A DNA stretch of 64,000 bases from Amylostereum areolatum (taxonomy: Eukaryota > Basidiomycota > Agaricomycetes > Russulales > Stereaceae): positions 454,330 to 518,329 of the forward strand of contig SAXG01000030.1 of assembly GCA_012932865.1 (NCBI GenBank), given 5' to 3'. Each line of letters starts with the position of its first letter. Positions within the stretch are counted from its first letter, which is position 1. Made by a program: the position numbers and the translations under genes. The notes under the pieces were generated by a model, which saw only the letters and a program-made list of their open reading frames with translations, was not told the origin of the DNA and did not search any database. This document shows positions 11,432 through 22,447 of this stretch, piece after piece.

Positions 11432-12354
11432 CAGCTGTTTCCGAAAAGCTTGGAATCCGCGATTCGCGCTCGCGAAAACTATGAAAACCCCCCAAAATCC
11501 TTAAAATACATACAGCTCCGTCTCAGCCCCGCTAGCTCACATAAAAGTACGGTACAACTGGGTGAAGTATGCCGGAAGTCATAATAGTGATTTGCCAGGT
11601 GAGACGGTGTCTAGTCAACGAGCGGCGGCACCGTTGTTTCTGGTGACAGTATTCATCGGGTAACGGACAGCGCAACGTGGCTGACAACGTCCTCGACGTA
11701 GATTTCCGGGAATTGAATGGTCATGGTGTGGGTTGGAATACCAAGGGTGACATTGCTCACGGAAAAGAGGACACTGAGAGCAGGGAGGGGCGGAGAAGTG
11801 TGTAGGGCATCAGCTGGCATTGGGGTCTGGGGATTCACGCACGGGAAAGTGAACGTTGTACGAACATGGTATTCCCGGACGAGACAGGGCATTCCCCATT
11901 GGGATAGCGTAGAAGGAAGGATACATTGGGAGTGCGTACAGAAGGTAAATGCGCACCGATAGCCACTCCCCATCATCCTGCACACCCACTCCCCCGCTAG
12001 CCAAACAATGCTTGCAGATCAGATGTTCGCCTCCAAGGATGGGCGCTTGGGGTTCTGTGCTGCGTAATGTTCGAGACACCGACAGTCTGAATGTGTTGTC
12101 TGTCGAGCGTTGAGGATGCCTCGACCCTCGAGGTGGCCGGGGAAAGACGACGACGGGCAGTTGCTTCAGCGGACCATGGATCAGATGGTTCAATCATGCA
12201 TATATACCCTCCTTGACCGTCATCGCTATTGTAGGCATGCTGTATGTATGCGTTCAGGCTGTCTACGTAGTTTCTAGTATTTTCAGGGTTTTCGGTATTT
12301 TTCATATTTTTCACGGGCGCGAGACGCGGATTCCAAGCTTTTCGGAAACAGCTG
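11432..12354. mobile_element. Non-autonomous TIR element, 923 bp, flanked by TA
   Basis: The two ends are inverted copies of one another: CAGCTGTTTCCGAAAAGC begins at 11432 and its reverse complement ends at 12354. Perfect pairing runs about 30 nt, and looser similarity continues for a further 30 nt or so. A TA dinucleotide sits directly outside each end (11430-11431 and 12355-12356), the target duplication expected of Tc1/mariner-like insertion. No transposase is visible. Two minus-strand reading frames of 105 and 110 codons (12314-11997 and 11985-11653) occupy the interior; neither resembles a known family. The element is therefore a MITE-like or cargo-bearing derivative, and its autonomous partner is unknown. 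Confidence 0.75.
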
Positions 12355-12356
12355 TA

Positions 12357-12625
12357 TTGCTTTTTGCAAAACTTCGATACTGGAGCCTAGCGGTTCAAAC
12401 CTGGTTCAGAACCTCTCCCCGAACCATGGTCGGAACCAGGTTCTGAACTCCCTCCCTTGCTCACCTCTGTCACACCGCGTGACAGGCTCAGAGGTTCCGA
12501 ACCTGTCCATATTCACACCGAACTTCAAGTTCCAACCTCGGTTCCACGGTTCGTGGTTCATGGTTCGTGGTTTGCGGTTTGCGGTTCCACGGTTCCACGG
12601 TTCCACTCAACCGAACAGTAAAACC
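12357..12625. repeat. GGTTC/GAACC-rich repeat block
   Basis: The block starts at the right edge of the TIR element with TTGCTTTTTGCAAAACTTCG and GATACTGGAGCC, then consists of many variants of GGTTC and GAACC (for example GGTTCTGAAC, GTTCCGAACC, CGGTTCCACGGTTCC). A reverse-complement relative lies at 20270-20415 with the same flank motif. No coding sequence is supported. It looks like a short repetitive element of unknown class. Confidence 0.6.
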
Positions 12626-12955
12626 ACGTGATCGTTTCTTTCAGTTCACGTCGACTCTGGGCTGCCAGTAATAGTACACGACTTATTCTGCCCCACTATG
12701 CACTCCCTCTACCTCCTTCGATACACCCACATCTATCTGGTGATTCTGGTCAGCGTGTTGTATGCCATTATTTAGCATACGAGAAGCTAACTTCAAACTG
12801 ACTGACACCTACAGACCGGCGAGGGGGTAGCAACGTGCGGCATGCCAGTGGCCCATCGTCGCCACAACTAAACCACTCTTTTTCGTGCCTCCGAGCACCA
12901 CAATGGTGCGGCCCAATGTATTATTGTAGGAGTGCCACAAGCATGTCTTCACGCA

Positions 12956-12961
12956 TATAAA
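12956..12961 (+). promoter_or_regulatory. TATA box of the Cys-cluster gene
   Basis: TATAAA lies 74 nt upstream of the chosen ATG at 13030, a normal spacing for a fungal TATA promoter. Its position makes the in-frame ATG at 12961 unlikely to be the start, because transcription should begin downstream of it. Confidence 0.55.
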
Positions 12962-13029
12962 TGTCGCTCGCTTGCGATCGCGACAACCTCTCCTCCCCCT
13001 GCAATCTTCCTGAACATACCGTCTACACC

Positions 13030-15575
13030 ATGCAATCCAACAATCCTTCACCTCCTCCAACATGCAGAAAGCCTCAATGCTCTGATCCGCTTGCGACGAC
13101 GATGGCAACAGGTGGTAAAGATCCGGCGAACACAGGTCGGTGGTTTGACATGGTACGTAGTACTAGGCGTGTTTCCTTCGTGTTCCGTTTCTGATACACC
13201 ACATTACAGTGCACAAGCGATCATTTCTCGAACTGGCGCAATGATCTGGATCGCAATCTTGACCCACCGGCTCCCCTTGTACGCTCGCATATGGACAAAG
13301 TGGGCACTCCGTGCGATGGTTCCCAGTGCGACGAACGGGAACTTGGTCTGACAAAGGACAAGAAGAAACACTCACGGCGTAAGCGTCACCAAGACTGCAC
13401 CTTCAAGCTGTGCATAGAATGCTGCAAGGCTCATCAGCGTCGTATCCGTCAAGGCTGCCGTCAAAAATCGCACTCGGTGGTCTTCACGCCCAAGAAGCTG
13501 AATCGGTTTAGGGCAGCCATCACGCAGCCTTTACCACCGCTCCCCGCCCCTATCTTCCCAACTCCTCCCCCGCTTTCTGTCAATGAGTCCCAGGTTGTCG
13601 ACTTGGATTTGCATGACCAGGATGAGGATGATCTCCCCTCTTCTCCTACCCCCATCCAAGCGCAAGAGCTTCCTTCCACCTCCATCGTGCACGGCCTTCC
13701 ACTTGCTGATTCCGACAAATACTCTCACTGGTATGATCCCACTAGCAGTTCACGCGAGTCAGCCGCTCCCGATTACTCCACCGAGTCCGATCCTCAGGAG
13801 CACAACTTGCCAGCATATCTCACAACTCTCGATCACAAGCCGCTCACGACTGAGAGCTCTCAGCCATTGGTGCCCTCGGCTTCAAGTTCTGGCACCAGCG
13901 ATGGGGATCTCCTCGAATTTCCCTCCTTGGAGATCGAGCCTTGTTTTATGGGGATGCAGTTCGACTTCGGGGACTTGAACTTTTTGCCAGACTTCGGGGA
14001 CCTGAAATTTTCGCCAGACTTCGGCGCCGAATCTCGCTTTGCGGATCAACTTCAACTCCCCTCCGCTGCAGATCCCCTCGACTACAATCCAGTTGACGCA
14101 CTTCCTCCTAGTCAATATGATGACAACTCCACCAGTGGTCATTATGATCATATCACCCATGTCTTTTCCCACTCGGAGGACTGTGCGCTTTCCAGCGGCG
14201 TCGTGATCCCGTGCCCATCGTCATCCACTTCCGGGTCCCCTGGACATGTCGACAACTCGTCCCGGGCCCATGTTGCTGTTCCGCCTCCCCAAACTGCTGT
14301 AAATACGGCAGTTTCATTTACGACGCCGTATGCTGGTGCTAATACAGTGTCGGCCACTGCTATTCCGGCTGCAGTGTCCGCAGTGTCCAAGCCGAAGCCG
14401 AAGCCGAAGCCGTCCAACAAGCATTCCAAAGCAGCCGCAGCAACTAGCACCTTGCCGGCTACTGGCAGCACTGGAGAATACCACCGTGAACGTCCTTTGC
14501 GGGAGGAGCATTGGAATGCCCACAAGGCTGCGATCCAAGATCACGAGTCGTCAACGTCCGTCATATCGGAGCGTGAAGCTCGCGCAAAGGCTCAAAAGGA
14601 GTCGATCAAGCTCCTCTACTTCCGCAAGGTATGCCCTTCATGCACCATCTCTTCTTTCACAGGACTGATCATGTATCCTAGGACGACACTCAACCACAAT
14701 CCTTTACAATTCAGTGCAAATACTTCCCCCACTTTCGCATGAACGACTGCTCCGCCGCAATCCGTAAATTCCTTGGGATTGTGGAGGAAGACTCCTTGTT
14801 CGAGTTGTACGACCCTCGTCAGAGCCAGTGGACCGTCCGTGAGATCCTTACCACGGAGCTCGTCGCTACAGGGCAAACCCTGTTGTATCGGTCGCTTGAG
14901 GCGCGTACCGACCTCGATGCCATGGCTCATCACGAGGGAGTCGTCAAGCAGGCTGCGCTACCACAGACCCCTTCGCGCAAGCGTCCCCTCTCCCATTTTA
15001 TCGATGTCCTTTCTCCGGCCCAGGATCGGTCGCTTCGTCCCCGCCACAACGACTATGCACCCACTACTATACTAGCTAGCACCTCCGCCGCGAGACCGCC
15101 CATCCCGGCCCCATCGTTCCCCTCTTCCCCGACGTCCCCGCCCCTATCACCGTCCCCAGAAGCGCTGTTGACGCTGCCTCCAACGTCACTACCCCCCGCT
15201 CATAGCACCTCACCCTCGCCAGTCGACGCCGGCAACGAACTTGATGATCCCGATGCCACCTTGCGCAAGGAGGCCATGACCTCTTGGTCCACGTCGGGAT
15301 GGCCGTTGATGTACTTCTGCTTTATGGCAGAAGGTTTCGAGAAATATGACGCCTTGGAGCCGGAGAATCCTAAAGACGGTCCTACTCAGAAGGAACGGAT
15401 GACCGCCGCCTTTCCCGGGTACAAAATTGGGAAGGCCAGCTGGAGTAAGTACTATACTCATGGGTGGAAGGTATCCTCTCAAGAGCTGCGAGAGAAGTAC
15501 GAGGAGCTCGCTGCGAAGTCAACAAAATTGGCTCTGTGGAAATCGTTTCTTGATGAGGCTACGAGAGGCTTGTAA
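13030..15575 (+). CDS. Cys/His-cluster protein of unknown function, 811 aa
   Basis: Exons 13030-13152, 13210-14628 and 14682-15575 join in frame with 57 and 53 nt introns. Residues about 75-130 hold a basic Cys/His cluster (PCDGSQC, then CTFKLCIECCKAHQRRIRQGC) that looks like a metal-binding module. A long Pro/Ser/Asp-rich central region follows (about 140-390) and then a Lys/Pro repeat (PKPKPKPSNKHSK). The C-terminal third contains a folded-looking segment (CKYFPHFRMNDCSAAIRKFL, and SLFELYDPRQSQWTV) and ends with a conserved-looking block (AEGFEKYDALEPENPKDGPT; WSKYYTHGWKVSSQELREKY). I do not recognise the family. The layout of a basic Cys cluster, acidic/proline linker and helical C-terminus suggests a nuclear DNA- or chromatin-binding protein, but that is inference. 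Confidence 0.7.
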
Positions 15576-15659
15576 TCGCTTCTATAATGTGTCGCTACAA
15601 ACATGTCCACCCACACCTACTACGTTCCCATCGTCCGCACGAATGCATATCGTTTTTGG

Positions 15660-15916
15660 TTAGCTCAGCCCGCCGCTCATATGTCGGCCTTGGCCCCCTC
15701 CGCCCTCTTCTTGCCCTTCTTGCTCTCGTGGAGCTTCTTCGCGAGCAGCACCTTCAGCTCGTCGTCCTTGAGCTCCTTCTCCGTCTTGACCACCTCGGGC
15801 TTGTACCACACCGGCGGGTGCATGAGCAGTATCAGGCCGTTCGGCAGGTGCGCGATAGTGAAGTGGAACACGGCGACGAACATATTCGAAGGAGCGTAGC
15901 TGCGTAGCGCACACAT
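15660..15916 (-). CDS. Small putative membrane protein, 85 aa
   Basis: A single-exon frame starting at the ATG at 15916. One hydrophobic segment (AVFHFTIAHLPNGLILLMH) is followed by PPVWYKP and a charged, Lys-rich tail (KKGKKRAEGAKADI). The pattern fits a small single-pass protein of the mitochondrion or ER with a cytosolic or matrix tail. The family is not recognised. A start at the internal methionine (NMFVAVF) is also possible. It is placed tail to tail with the Cys-cluster gene, only 84 nt away. Confidence 0.45.
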
Positions 15917-16249
15917 CGATTGGAGAGAGCGGGAGAGAGCGAGAGAGTGGGGAAGGTTGTAAGTCGTCTGTCGTCTGTCGTCTGCTCGTGCTGAACCGCG
16001 CCAGTGCCTTGGAGAGACTCATCCGCAGGTTTGCAGCAGAGCGCGGCAGCCAACTGAGGACACGACGGTGCGGGGGTGGGCTGGGACTTTGGGACACGGT
16101 GTCCCAAAACTCTCGATCTGATTGGTTGGCGTCTAAGCCACGCTCACAAGCCGTCCGTTTCCCTCCCTCCTCCTCCTCTCTTCACTCTCCCCTCCTCTTC
16201 CGAGCATCCTCCATTTCACTGACACTGATCATCTCCAAGATAACCAAGG

Positions 16250-17060
16250 CATACAAGACGCCGTCCAAATTGTTCATCTTTGCATCCTACCCTCCACGGA
16301 CACTCCTGCCCTCTCGCCGACACTCTATCTCTGCCCTCGGCGCAAACGAGCCGTCAAGTTGACGAACGAGAGACTTCAGCAGTCGGCTCAGGCGGTGCTG
16401 GACGTGATAGAGAGCCCGGAGGTGGTGAGAACCAAAGCCTCCAGTACAACTACGGCGTGCGTTCTTCTCCCTTTTCAAAAAAAATCCTCCTTCGAGACGG
16501 ACTCCGACGTCCTCGCGTCTTTCAGGTCACCCCGGAGAAGATCACGGCAGTTCCAGTACACGTACGGCAACTACTCGGGCGCGGCCGACCTCCTCTACCA
16601 CTTCCGCGTGCTCTCGACCGACAACGATCTGATCATGTCCGCATCCTGGGGAAAGCTCGCGTCCGACATCCTCACCGGAAAATGGGACGTCGCGCTCGAG
16701 GAGCTCAACACGCTCCGAGAGGCCATCGACGCCCGCGCGGCGTCCGCTCCGCTCTTCGCGACGTCCTCGCACGTCGAGTCCCGCCAGTCGCTCTACTCGC
16801 GCACGTGGCCCATCCACTGGTCGCTGTGGGGGTACTTCAACCACCCGCAGGGCCGGACGCTCCTGCTCGACACCTTCCTCGCGCCGTCGTACCTCAACAC
16901 CATCCAGTCCGTGTGCCCCTGGACCCTGCGCTACCTCGCCGTCGCCACCGTGCTCTCGCGCAAGGCGCAACAAAGGTGCAACAGTCCACGCCCGGCGCGG
17001 CGCCGACGAGCGCGCGCATGCGCTATGCGATCCGCGAGATCGTGAAGATCGTGCAGATGG
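16250..17060 (+). pseudogene. Decayed partial copy of eIF3 subunit e
   Basis: The best-preserved stretch, about 16550-16970, is open for some 140 codons and matches eIF3e (YGNYSGAADLLYHFRVLSTD; SWGKLASDILTGKWDVALEE; FNHPQGRTLLLDTFL; SYLNTIQSVCPWTLRYLAVA). Upstream, pieces such as NERLQQSAQAVLDVIESPEV, ENQSLQYNYGV and TPEKI appear in different frames, separated by small deletions. Downstream, only RYAIREIVKIVQME of the PCI-region start remains, after another frame change. The intact family has about 450 residues, and its N-terminal and most of its PCI parts are missing or scrambled here. An intron-like stretch (GTGCGT to TTTCAG, 16459-16525) is still present between NYGV and TPEKI, so this arose by DNA duplication rather than from an mRNA. 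Confidence 0.8.
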
Positions 17061-17846
17061 AGTCCGCACTCCTCCCCAGCGGACAGAATCGCCTCCCCAG
17101 GCCCCCGCATCCCTCCCCAGCATCGTCGTGTCCTTCTCCCCTGTGTTCCTCCTCCGTCTCCTCCCCCACCGCGAGTTACACCACGCCCTCCAAAACGAGC
17201 TTGCCGAGCGCAAAAGAGTCCAAAACGAGTCCTCGCCGCGAAGGACGCCGCCCGACGTGGACACGCCAAGATGAGCTCCAACATCTCGTACGACATATCC
17301 TGGGCCAAGTGCTCCCCGCCCCGCCCCCGCCCCGCCCCGTCCGTCGTGCGTGAACCTACGCCCGTCGCCGTTGCAGTCTACTGGGAACCTGGACGGATCG
17401 GAAACGAAGCCTTGGGGACACTGCCCCGGCTCGCTCTCTTTGTTCGCCCTCAAGCTGAGCACGCGCGCGTACCCGCTCGTCCGACCCCCTGGGTCCTCCC
17501 CAGCGTAGCGGCGACGGCGCCCAAGACTTCCTGGCGCCGCGGACGAAAGCGCGCGCGGACGCACCGGTCGGGTTTCCTGCGCTTGCGTGGGCTGACGCAC
17601 CGAAAACAGAAACTGGCACTGGTAAGCATTTGCTGCACTCTATTACAGAGTCACACGCACTCACCATTATCGTCCCCCGAGGCCACAGGGATGTATCCAC
17701 ACGCTGCCGCTCCCGCCCTCCTATCGTGACAGCATCGACGGAACACCATTCTGATCTTGCGAGGGCGGGAGGGATCCGCGCAGCTAACGTGCTATAACAC
17801 ACGCTCAACGCACGCATCGGCAAATGGAGAAAGAAAATCGTATAAT

Positions 17847-20091
17847 TTATTGATCATCAGAGATGCGGGATGGGGTAGTAGCGTACGATGGTACAATGTA
17901 TGGAGCTTGTCCTTCGGAGCGGAGTTTCTCAATGAGAATTTCGTTTCGCCGTTTGATCATCTCGTCGAGGAAGAACTCAAAGCGATAAGCTAGCAACTCA
18001 CGGACTATTGCCAGATAGCCATCAATCCAAACATTGGCCTGTTCTGCAACCGATGAGTTGAAATACCAGTTACCCTTCTCATCGTGCAACTCAGGAAACA
18101 TCGCCGGATTGCAGTGCTTTTGGCAGAACTCGTCTGTCTCCTTGTGCTTCGATTTGAAGTGAAAGACGTCCACAGGGAGCATCATTCCAGCCTCGGCATA
18201 AAAAGGATCCTTCTGTTTTTGCACGTGCTCTTGAAGGCCACAGTTGGTGTCGTAGAAATCGAGCTCCGGTGTATCCAGAGGATGAGCTCGGTAGACGGAT
18301 TTAAAGAAATCCTGTCGAGGGATGAATGTCAACTGGGTACGAAGGATAGGTGGAGGTGACGTACCTTCACTCCAGATATCGCCTCCGCTCCAAACATGGT
18401 CGCCCGCGCAGCGATAACTCCACAGCAGCATACGATCAGTTGCTCGTTGTGTGTGCGGCGCCTCCCGAACCTAGCCCGAAGCTTGCGGTTGCCAGTATCA
18501 GGCTTCAGTGGACGGTCCGAGGGCGTTGACGTGTCCTGACTTGTCAGAAGCCCTAGCGAAACGTCCAGCTCCTCGTCGTCGTCGACATTGTCCGGAAGTA
18601 CCTCCATGTCAGAGCTTGCAAGGTGGGCAACACCATTGCGCTTGAGACGTTGCTGGAGCTGAAAGAACGCTTTCCCGCGAGCATCACGATAGGCTTCTAG
18701 CGCCATATGATTGGGATGGGTGCATGTGCGATGGCCGGGACGGACGGGTTCTTTGCATATAATGACAGCACAGAGTGCCGACTCCGTTGCATGGTCTGCA
18801 CAGAAATGGTGGCGGTTAGTGATGAGGGGCTTGGTGCAGTTGTGCATGGCGCAGCACGGATGTCCAATTGACACCCCATCGGTAACAACAGCGCGAATCG
18901 AACCTACAGCCATTGTAGAGTTAGTAGGTATAGGCAACAGGGTTAAGCAACGACGTACGGAGTCCCAGATGCCCCTCGCCGGAGTTGCTTGGAATAAAGT
19001 GTTCACAAGTCAAACACGCGTGCATCTTGTGCGGCTGACCAACCTCGATCATGCGTACGTTGCGTGCTTCCATCGCTTCCTGGAGACGGGGCTCTTGGTG
19101 TCCCTTGTCGGAGAGAGTGAGGCAGGAGCCTTGCTCAGCGTGTTCGCGCAACAAGGCATTGAGCGCAAAAACACGCCAGGCTTGCTCGGAGCTGAATGTG
19201 AACGTATTTGGCCAGTTATCGGGCTGCGCGTGCTTCGGTTTGGAGAGTGCTGCGTTGTAGATCTTCGCACAATTTTGTCCAGAGACCCTAAGCAGCATAT
19301 GAGAGTTGAAAAAGTATAGGAGAAGAGCAGAACGCACCATGCAAACAGCATACACATAGTGAAGAGCTCGCAAAGCTCGGTCTCGATAAAGGCATGCTGT
19401 TCGAAGTGAATTCTTTCGGGTACGCCACCATAGTAACACCGTACTTTGTCGACGACATAGTAGTTCGGGTGATAACGTATATCACAACCTAGAATGCATG
19501 AGCTCCCGAGACAGGGATAGGACCAGCATTATTGGCTCACCGGTGCAGAGTAAAGACGTTGTATATGCTGCTCGAGAACCGCGGTCCCGCGTGTAGTACA
19601 CCACAGGGTAGCGCGATCCTCGTTTGAGGGGAGAGGCACATTTGTCGCAGGTGTAGACGGGGGGATAGAAGATGTGATCACCTAAAATAGGAGATACGAT
19701 GAGGACTTGAATTCAGTGAATCAACAAACATACATGCACTGATCAAGTCCATCCCCCGTGTATCAGAGCCCATCCTCCCATACTTCTGAAAGTCTTCCAC
19801 CTCCTTCGCCGAAAGCTCGCTGGGGCCGTCGAGCCAAACAACATCCTTTAGCGCGACCCAATATGTTACCACGGTCTCGATATTAGGCGCAGAGAGCATC
19901 CGCTGGAGGAATTCCAATAGGTGGCGTGGAAGAAGGGTAGGAGGATGATCGACGGCGGCGGCGTGGGCATGAAGGATAATCTCACGCTTCAGCCGTCGTG
20001 TGTATCGGACGAAGCGTTCGGCATCGTGAAACGTGAAATCACCTCCACCTGCAAGGCAGAGAGACTGACTGAGCGCGTTGAGAGTCACCAT
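17847..20091 (-). CDS. KDZ-associated CxC5/CxC6-type cysteine-cluster protein, 660 aa
   Basis: Six exons on the minus strand (20091-19734, 19681-19541, 19488-19338, 19287-18959, 18903-18365, 18311-17847) separated by 50-55 nt introns, all in phase. Two Cys clusters are visible: TCDKCASPL with a paired YCTGCEIRYHPNYYV (about 127-175), and a second one with HPCCAMHNC, HHFCADH, CAVIICKEP and CTHPNH (about 345-405). This arrangement, the AEAISG linker and the C-terminal VFHFKSKHKETDEFCQKHC and YIVPSY segments match the cysteine-cluster proteins that accompany KDZ (Kyakuja-Dileera-Zisupton) transposons in mushroom genomes. The frame is intact. No KDZ transposase is present in the window, so it is either a domesticated copy or a remnant of a larger element. 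The biochemical role is not established. Confidence 0.8.
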
Positions 20092-20269
20092 CAAGGCTGT
20101 TGCGGGGAAGGCCTGATACGACGAGGGATAAGCGGGGGGGTGGGGGGGGAGAACACGAAGGGGGGGACGAAAGAGACCCCGCCGCTTTTAAACCTTCAGA
20201 CAGCTCAGACGTAAGATGGTCAAAAAAACTGTTATTGTTCGGGCCACAATGGTGTGAAGAGGCGGGAGC

Positions 20270-20415
20270 GACATGTTCTTGGTTCGGGCGTTACATCCTG
20301 TCACACGGAGGTCTGAACCTCGTCTGCGTCGAGTTCGGAACCGGGTTCTGAACTCAGTTCCGAACCCGGTTCCGAACCTGGTTCCGAACTCTTGGGCTCC
20401 AGTGTCGAAGCCCTC
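20270..20415. repeat. GGTTC-rich repeat block, inverted relative of 12357-12625
   Basis: The sequence is a run of GAACC/GGTTC variants ending with GGCTCCAGTGTCGAAG. The 12.4 kb block carries GGCTCCAGTATCGAAG in the opposite orientation, and both share a CCTGTCAC.CGG segment. The block directly abuts the 1.14 kb TIR element. Confidence 0.6.
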
Positions 20416-21557
20416 GCTTTTTGCAAAGATCTTGGCGCGGCCCGGTTTTTCTCGCGCGCGTGCGCGCGAGCGAGAGCTCAAGTATATATACGAGTATTTT
20501 TATATCTCGGGATCTAAGCAACGGGGACACAATGGGACAATTGGGGTGTGTTCAGGTCGTAAATACGAAGAGAATGGTGTAGATATATCACGGAAATACA
20601 TGCAGGACAAGTACCAGAAATCACTCTCACTTTCTAGCCCCTTCCAACACTCTCATGAACTCCAATGGCCCGGGGCAACTGATGGACTGGAGATATATCT
20701 TCTAGGAAGTAAAGACGACGGGTGAGGACAAGCATTGTAGGTGAAACTTGAAGGGGAACATTGGGGGACGCAGCACCACGAGGGTGTAGGTTTCTCATGT
20801 AGTATGTCGAGGTAGAGTAATGATAAGACCTAGAAAAAACAGGTTGGATGAGAAGGAAGCGAATTCAATTACAAAACGAAGTGATTTCAGACGAAGTTGA
20901 GAGGGAGGATATGTGGAATGGAAAGAGTATGACATGCTCACCAAATGCCAGTGGATTGGATCCCTCAATCTCGTCCGTTGCTACCAGCCCATCACATATG
21001 TACTCTACTCAACTTGTGTGTGGCGGGTACTATTCCTTGGTCTGGGATGATAGAGTGGGTAAACGGAGACGCCAGAGGTTTTGCGGCGGGGGCAGGGGGT
21101 GGTGGGAGTACGGAAGGTTCAATTGGCATCAGCCAAGTTCACGCGCTCACACAATTCACGCGGCGACACCCCGTTCCCGAGTCTGTTGTCTCGCTACACC
21201 CATCCGCGGTGTCCATACTCACAATGCATACTAGCAGCACACTCCAAACCTCTCCAAACGATAATATCTGGCTCCAATATTCAATCTAGGTCGTTAGAGG
21301 CCCGCCAGAGGCGGGGACAAAGTTGAAGAGCAACTAAAAGGCCAAATGATTTTTACAGCCCATTCTTGCATGGATTTCCGTGATATATTTACACCATTCT
21401 CTTCGTATTTACGACCTGAACACGCCCCAATTGTCCCCTTGCGTCCCCGTTGCTTAGATCCCGAGATATAAAAATACTCGTATATATACTTGAGCTCTCG
21501 CTCGCGCGCGCGCGCGCGCGAGAAAAACCAGGCCGCGCCAAGATCTTTGCAAAAAGC
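20416..21557. mobile_element. TIR element, 1142 bp (copy 1)
   Basis: Long, imperfect terminal inverted repeats of more than 150 bp start with GCTTTTTGCAAAGATCTTGG at the left and end with its reverse complement at the right. Each TIR includes a GC dinucleotide tract (CGCGCG), a TATATATAC stretch and a TCTCGGGATCTAAG segment. The interior has a plus-strand reading frame at 20945-21289 encoding 114 codons (starts MPVDWIPQSRPLLPAHHICT), found again in copy 2. No transposase is present. The right end lies 116 nt upstream of the DMAC1-like gene, so the element forms part of that gene's promoter region. No target duplication could be assigned. Confidence 0.75.
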
Positions 21558-21673
21558 AATAATGAGCGCTTGAGCGCCGGTCGGCGGTCGCGCTGCTACT
21601 CGCGCACCCTTTCTCTCTTCTCTCTTCACCAATCCACGTCTCACACCACTGGACCGACGTTGTCCGGGACAGG

Positions 21674-21898
21674 ATGACTTCCTCCGGGGAAATAAAAAAG
21701 AAGGCCGCTATCGACGCGAACGTTCCTCAAGACTGCATGGCGTGCCGCGTCATCGGGACGGCGTCGTTGGGCACCGTCGGACTCTATGCCCTCCACCAAT
21801 CTCGCGCGCACCAACCAGGGACTATCTTCGGGAAACGCATCATGGCAGGGGTCGGGATTTTATTTTTAGGGGCGAGTGCGGTGCGATTGTTGAGGTAG
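21674..21898 (+). CDS. DMAC1/DUF4536-like mitochondrial inner-membrane protein, 74 aa
   Basis: A single exon. The core reads DCMACRVIGTASLGTVGLYA, with a CxxC pair, then SRAHQPG and GKRIMAGVGILFLGASAVRL. This fits the DUF4536 family, whose human member DMAC1/TMEM261 assists assembly of the distal membrane arm of respiratory complex I. Two hydrophobic segments are visible. The length is normal for fungal members. The assignment rests on pattern similarity of a short protein, so moderate confidence is justified. Confidence 0.7.
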   Translation: MTSSGEIKKKAAIDANVPQDCMACRVIGTASLGTVGLYALHQSRAHQPGTIFGKRIMAGVGILFLGASAVRLLR

Positions 21899-22447
21899 TG
21901 GAGGTCTGTTTGTGTGAGGTACGTCTGTTCGTCGTTTCATCTCACGTTTTCTGTGTCGTTGACGGGTGTGTTCAGCTCGCGCGCGATGTTGTATACAAAA
22001 GCGTGTCATCGCCGTCGTTCTGAGTATAATCCGACCAGCTTTCTCCTGCTCCGAGTCGTCTCCGCACCCACGTTTGCGTTCGGGCACAACTCCACCAAAC
22101 CGTCCACATGGTACGGATGTCAATGAAATCGCCCAAATCATCAACGTATCAGGCCCCGGTTCCTCGTGCTCATTCTGCCTGTCCTTCGATCGCAACATTG
22201 AACAACGTTCTTATCGGCGATATCGTCCGTGCGCGATAAGTGCGCTTTTCCACATGTGCGAGTTGGAATATGATTCCCGTGCACGCGTGGACGTCGGCCG
22301 CAACGGAAAAAAACGGACTTGCTTCTGTGTCTGAAGTCCCCCCAGCACATATAAAACGACCTCGGAAAGAAACATGGGATCAAGCCCCATCGCCCAACGG
22401 TCAGCGTCGACGTTCCACGGTCAAGCTCGTTTTTCACATACCCCGCC
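21899..22447. other. Promoter region of S1 nuclease gene 1, with TATA box at 22350-22355
   Basis: The 0.55 kb between the DMAC1-like gene and the S1 nuclease contains no supportable gene. A TATAAAA at 22350-22356 lies 92 nt upstream of the nuclease ATG, the likely core promoter. Confidence 0.55.

Noticed and set aside
18889..18907. tRNA T-arm-like word (AATCGAACC)
   Set aside because: It lies within the KDZ-type coding sequence and no cloverleaf surrounds it; no tRNA was found in the window.
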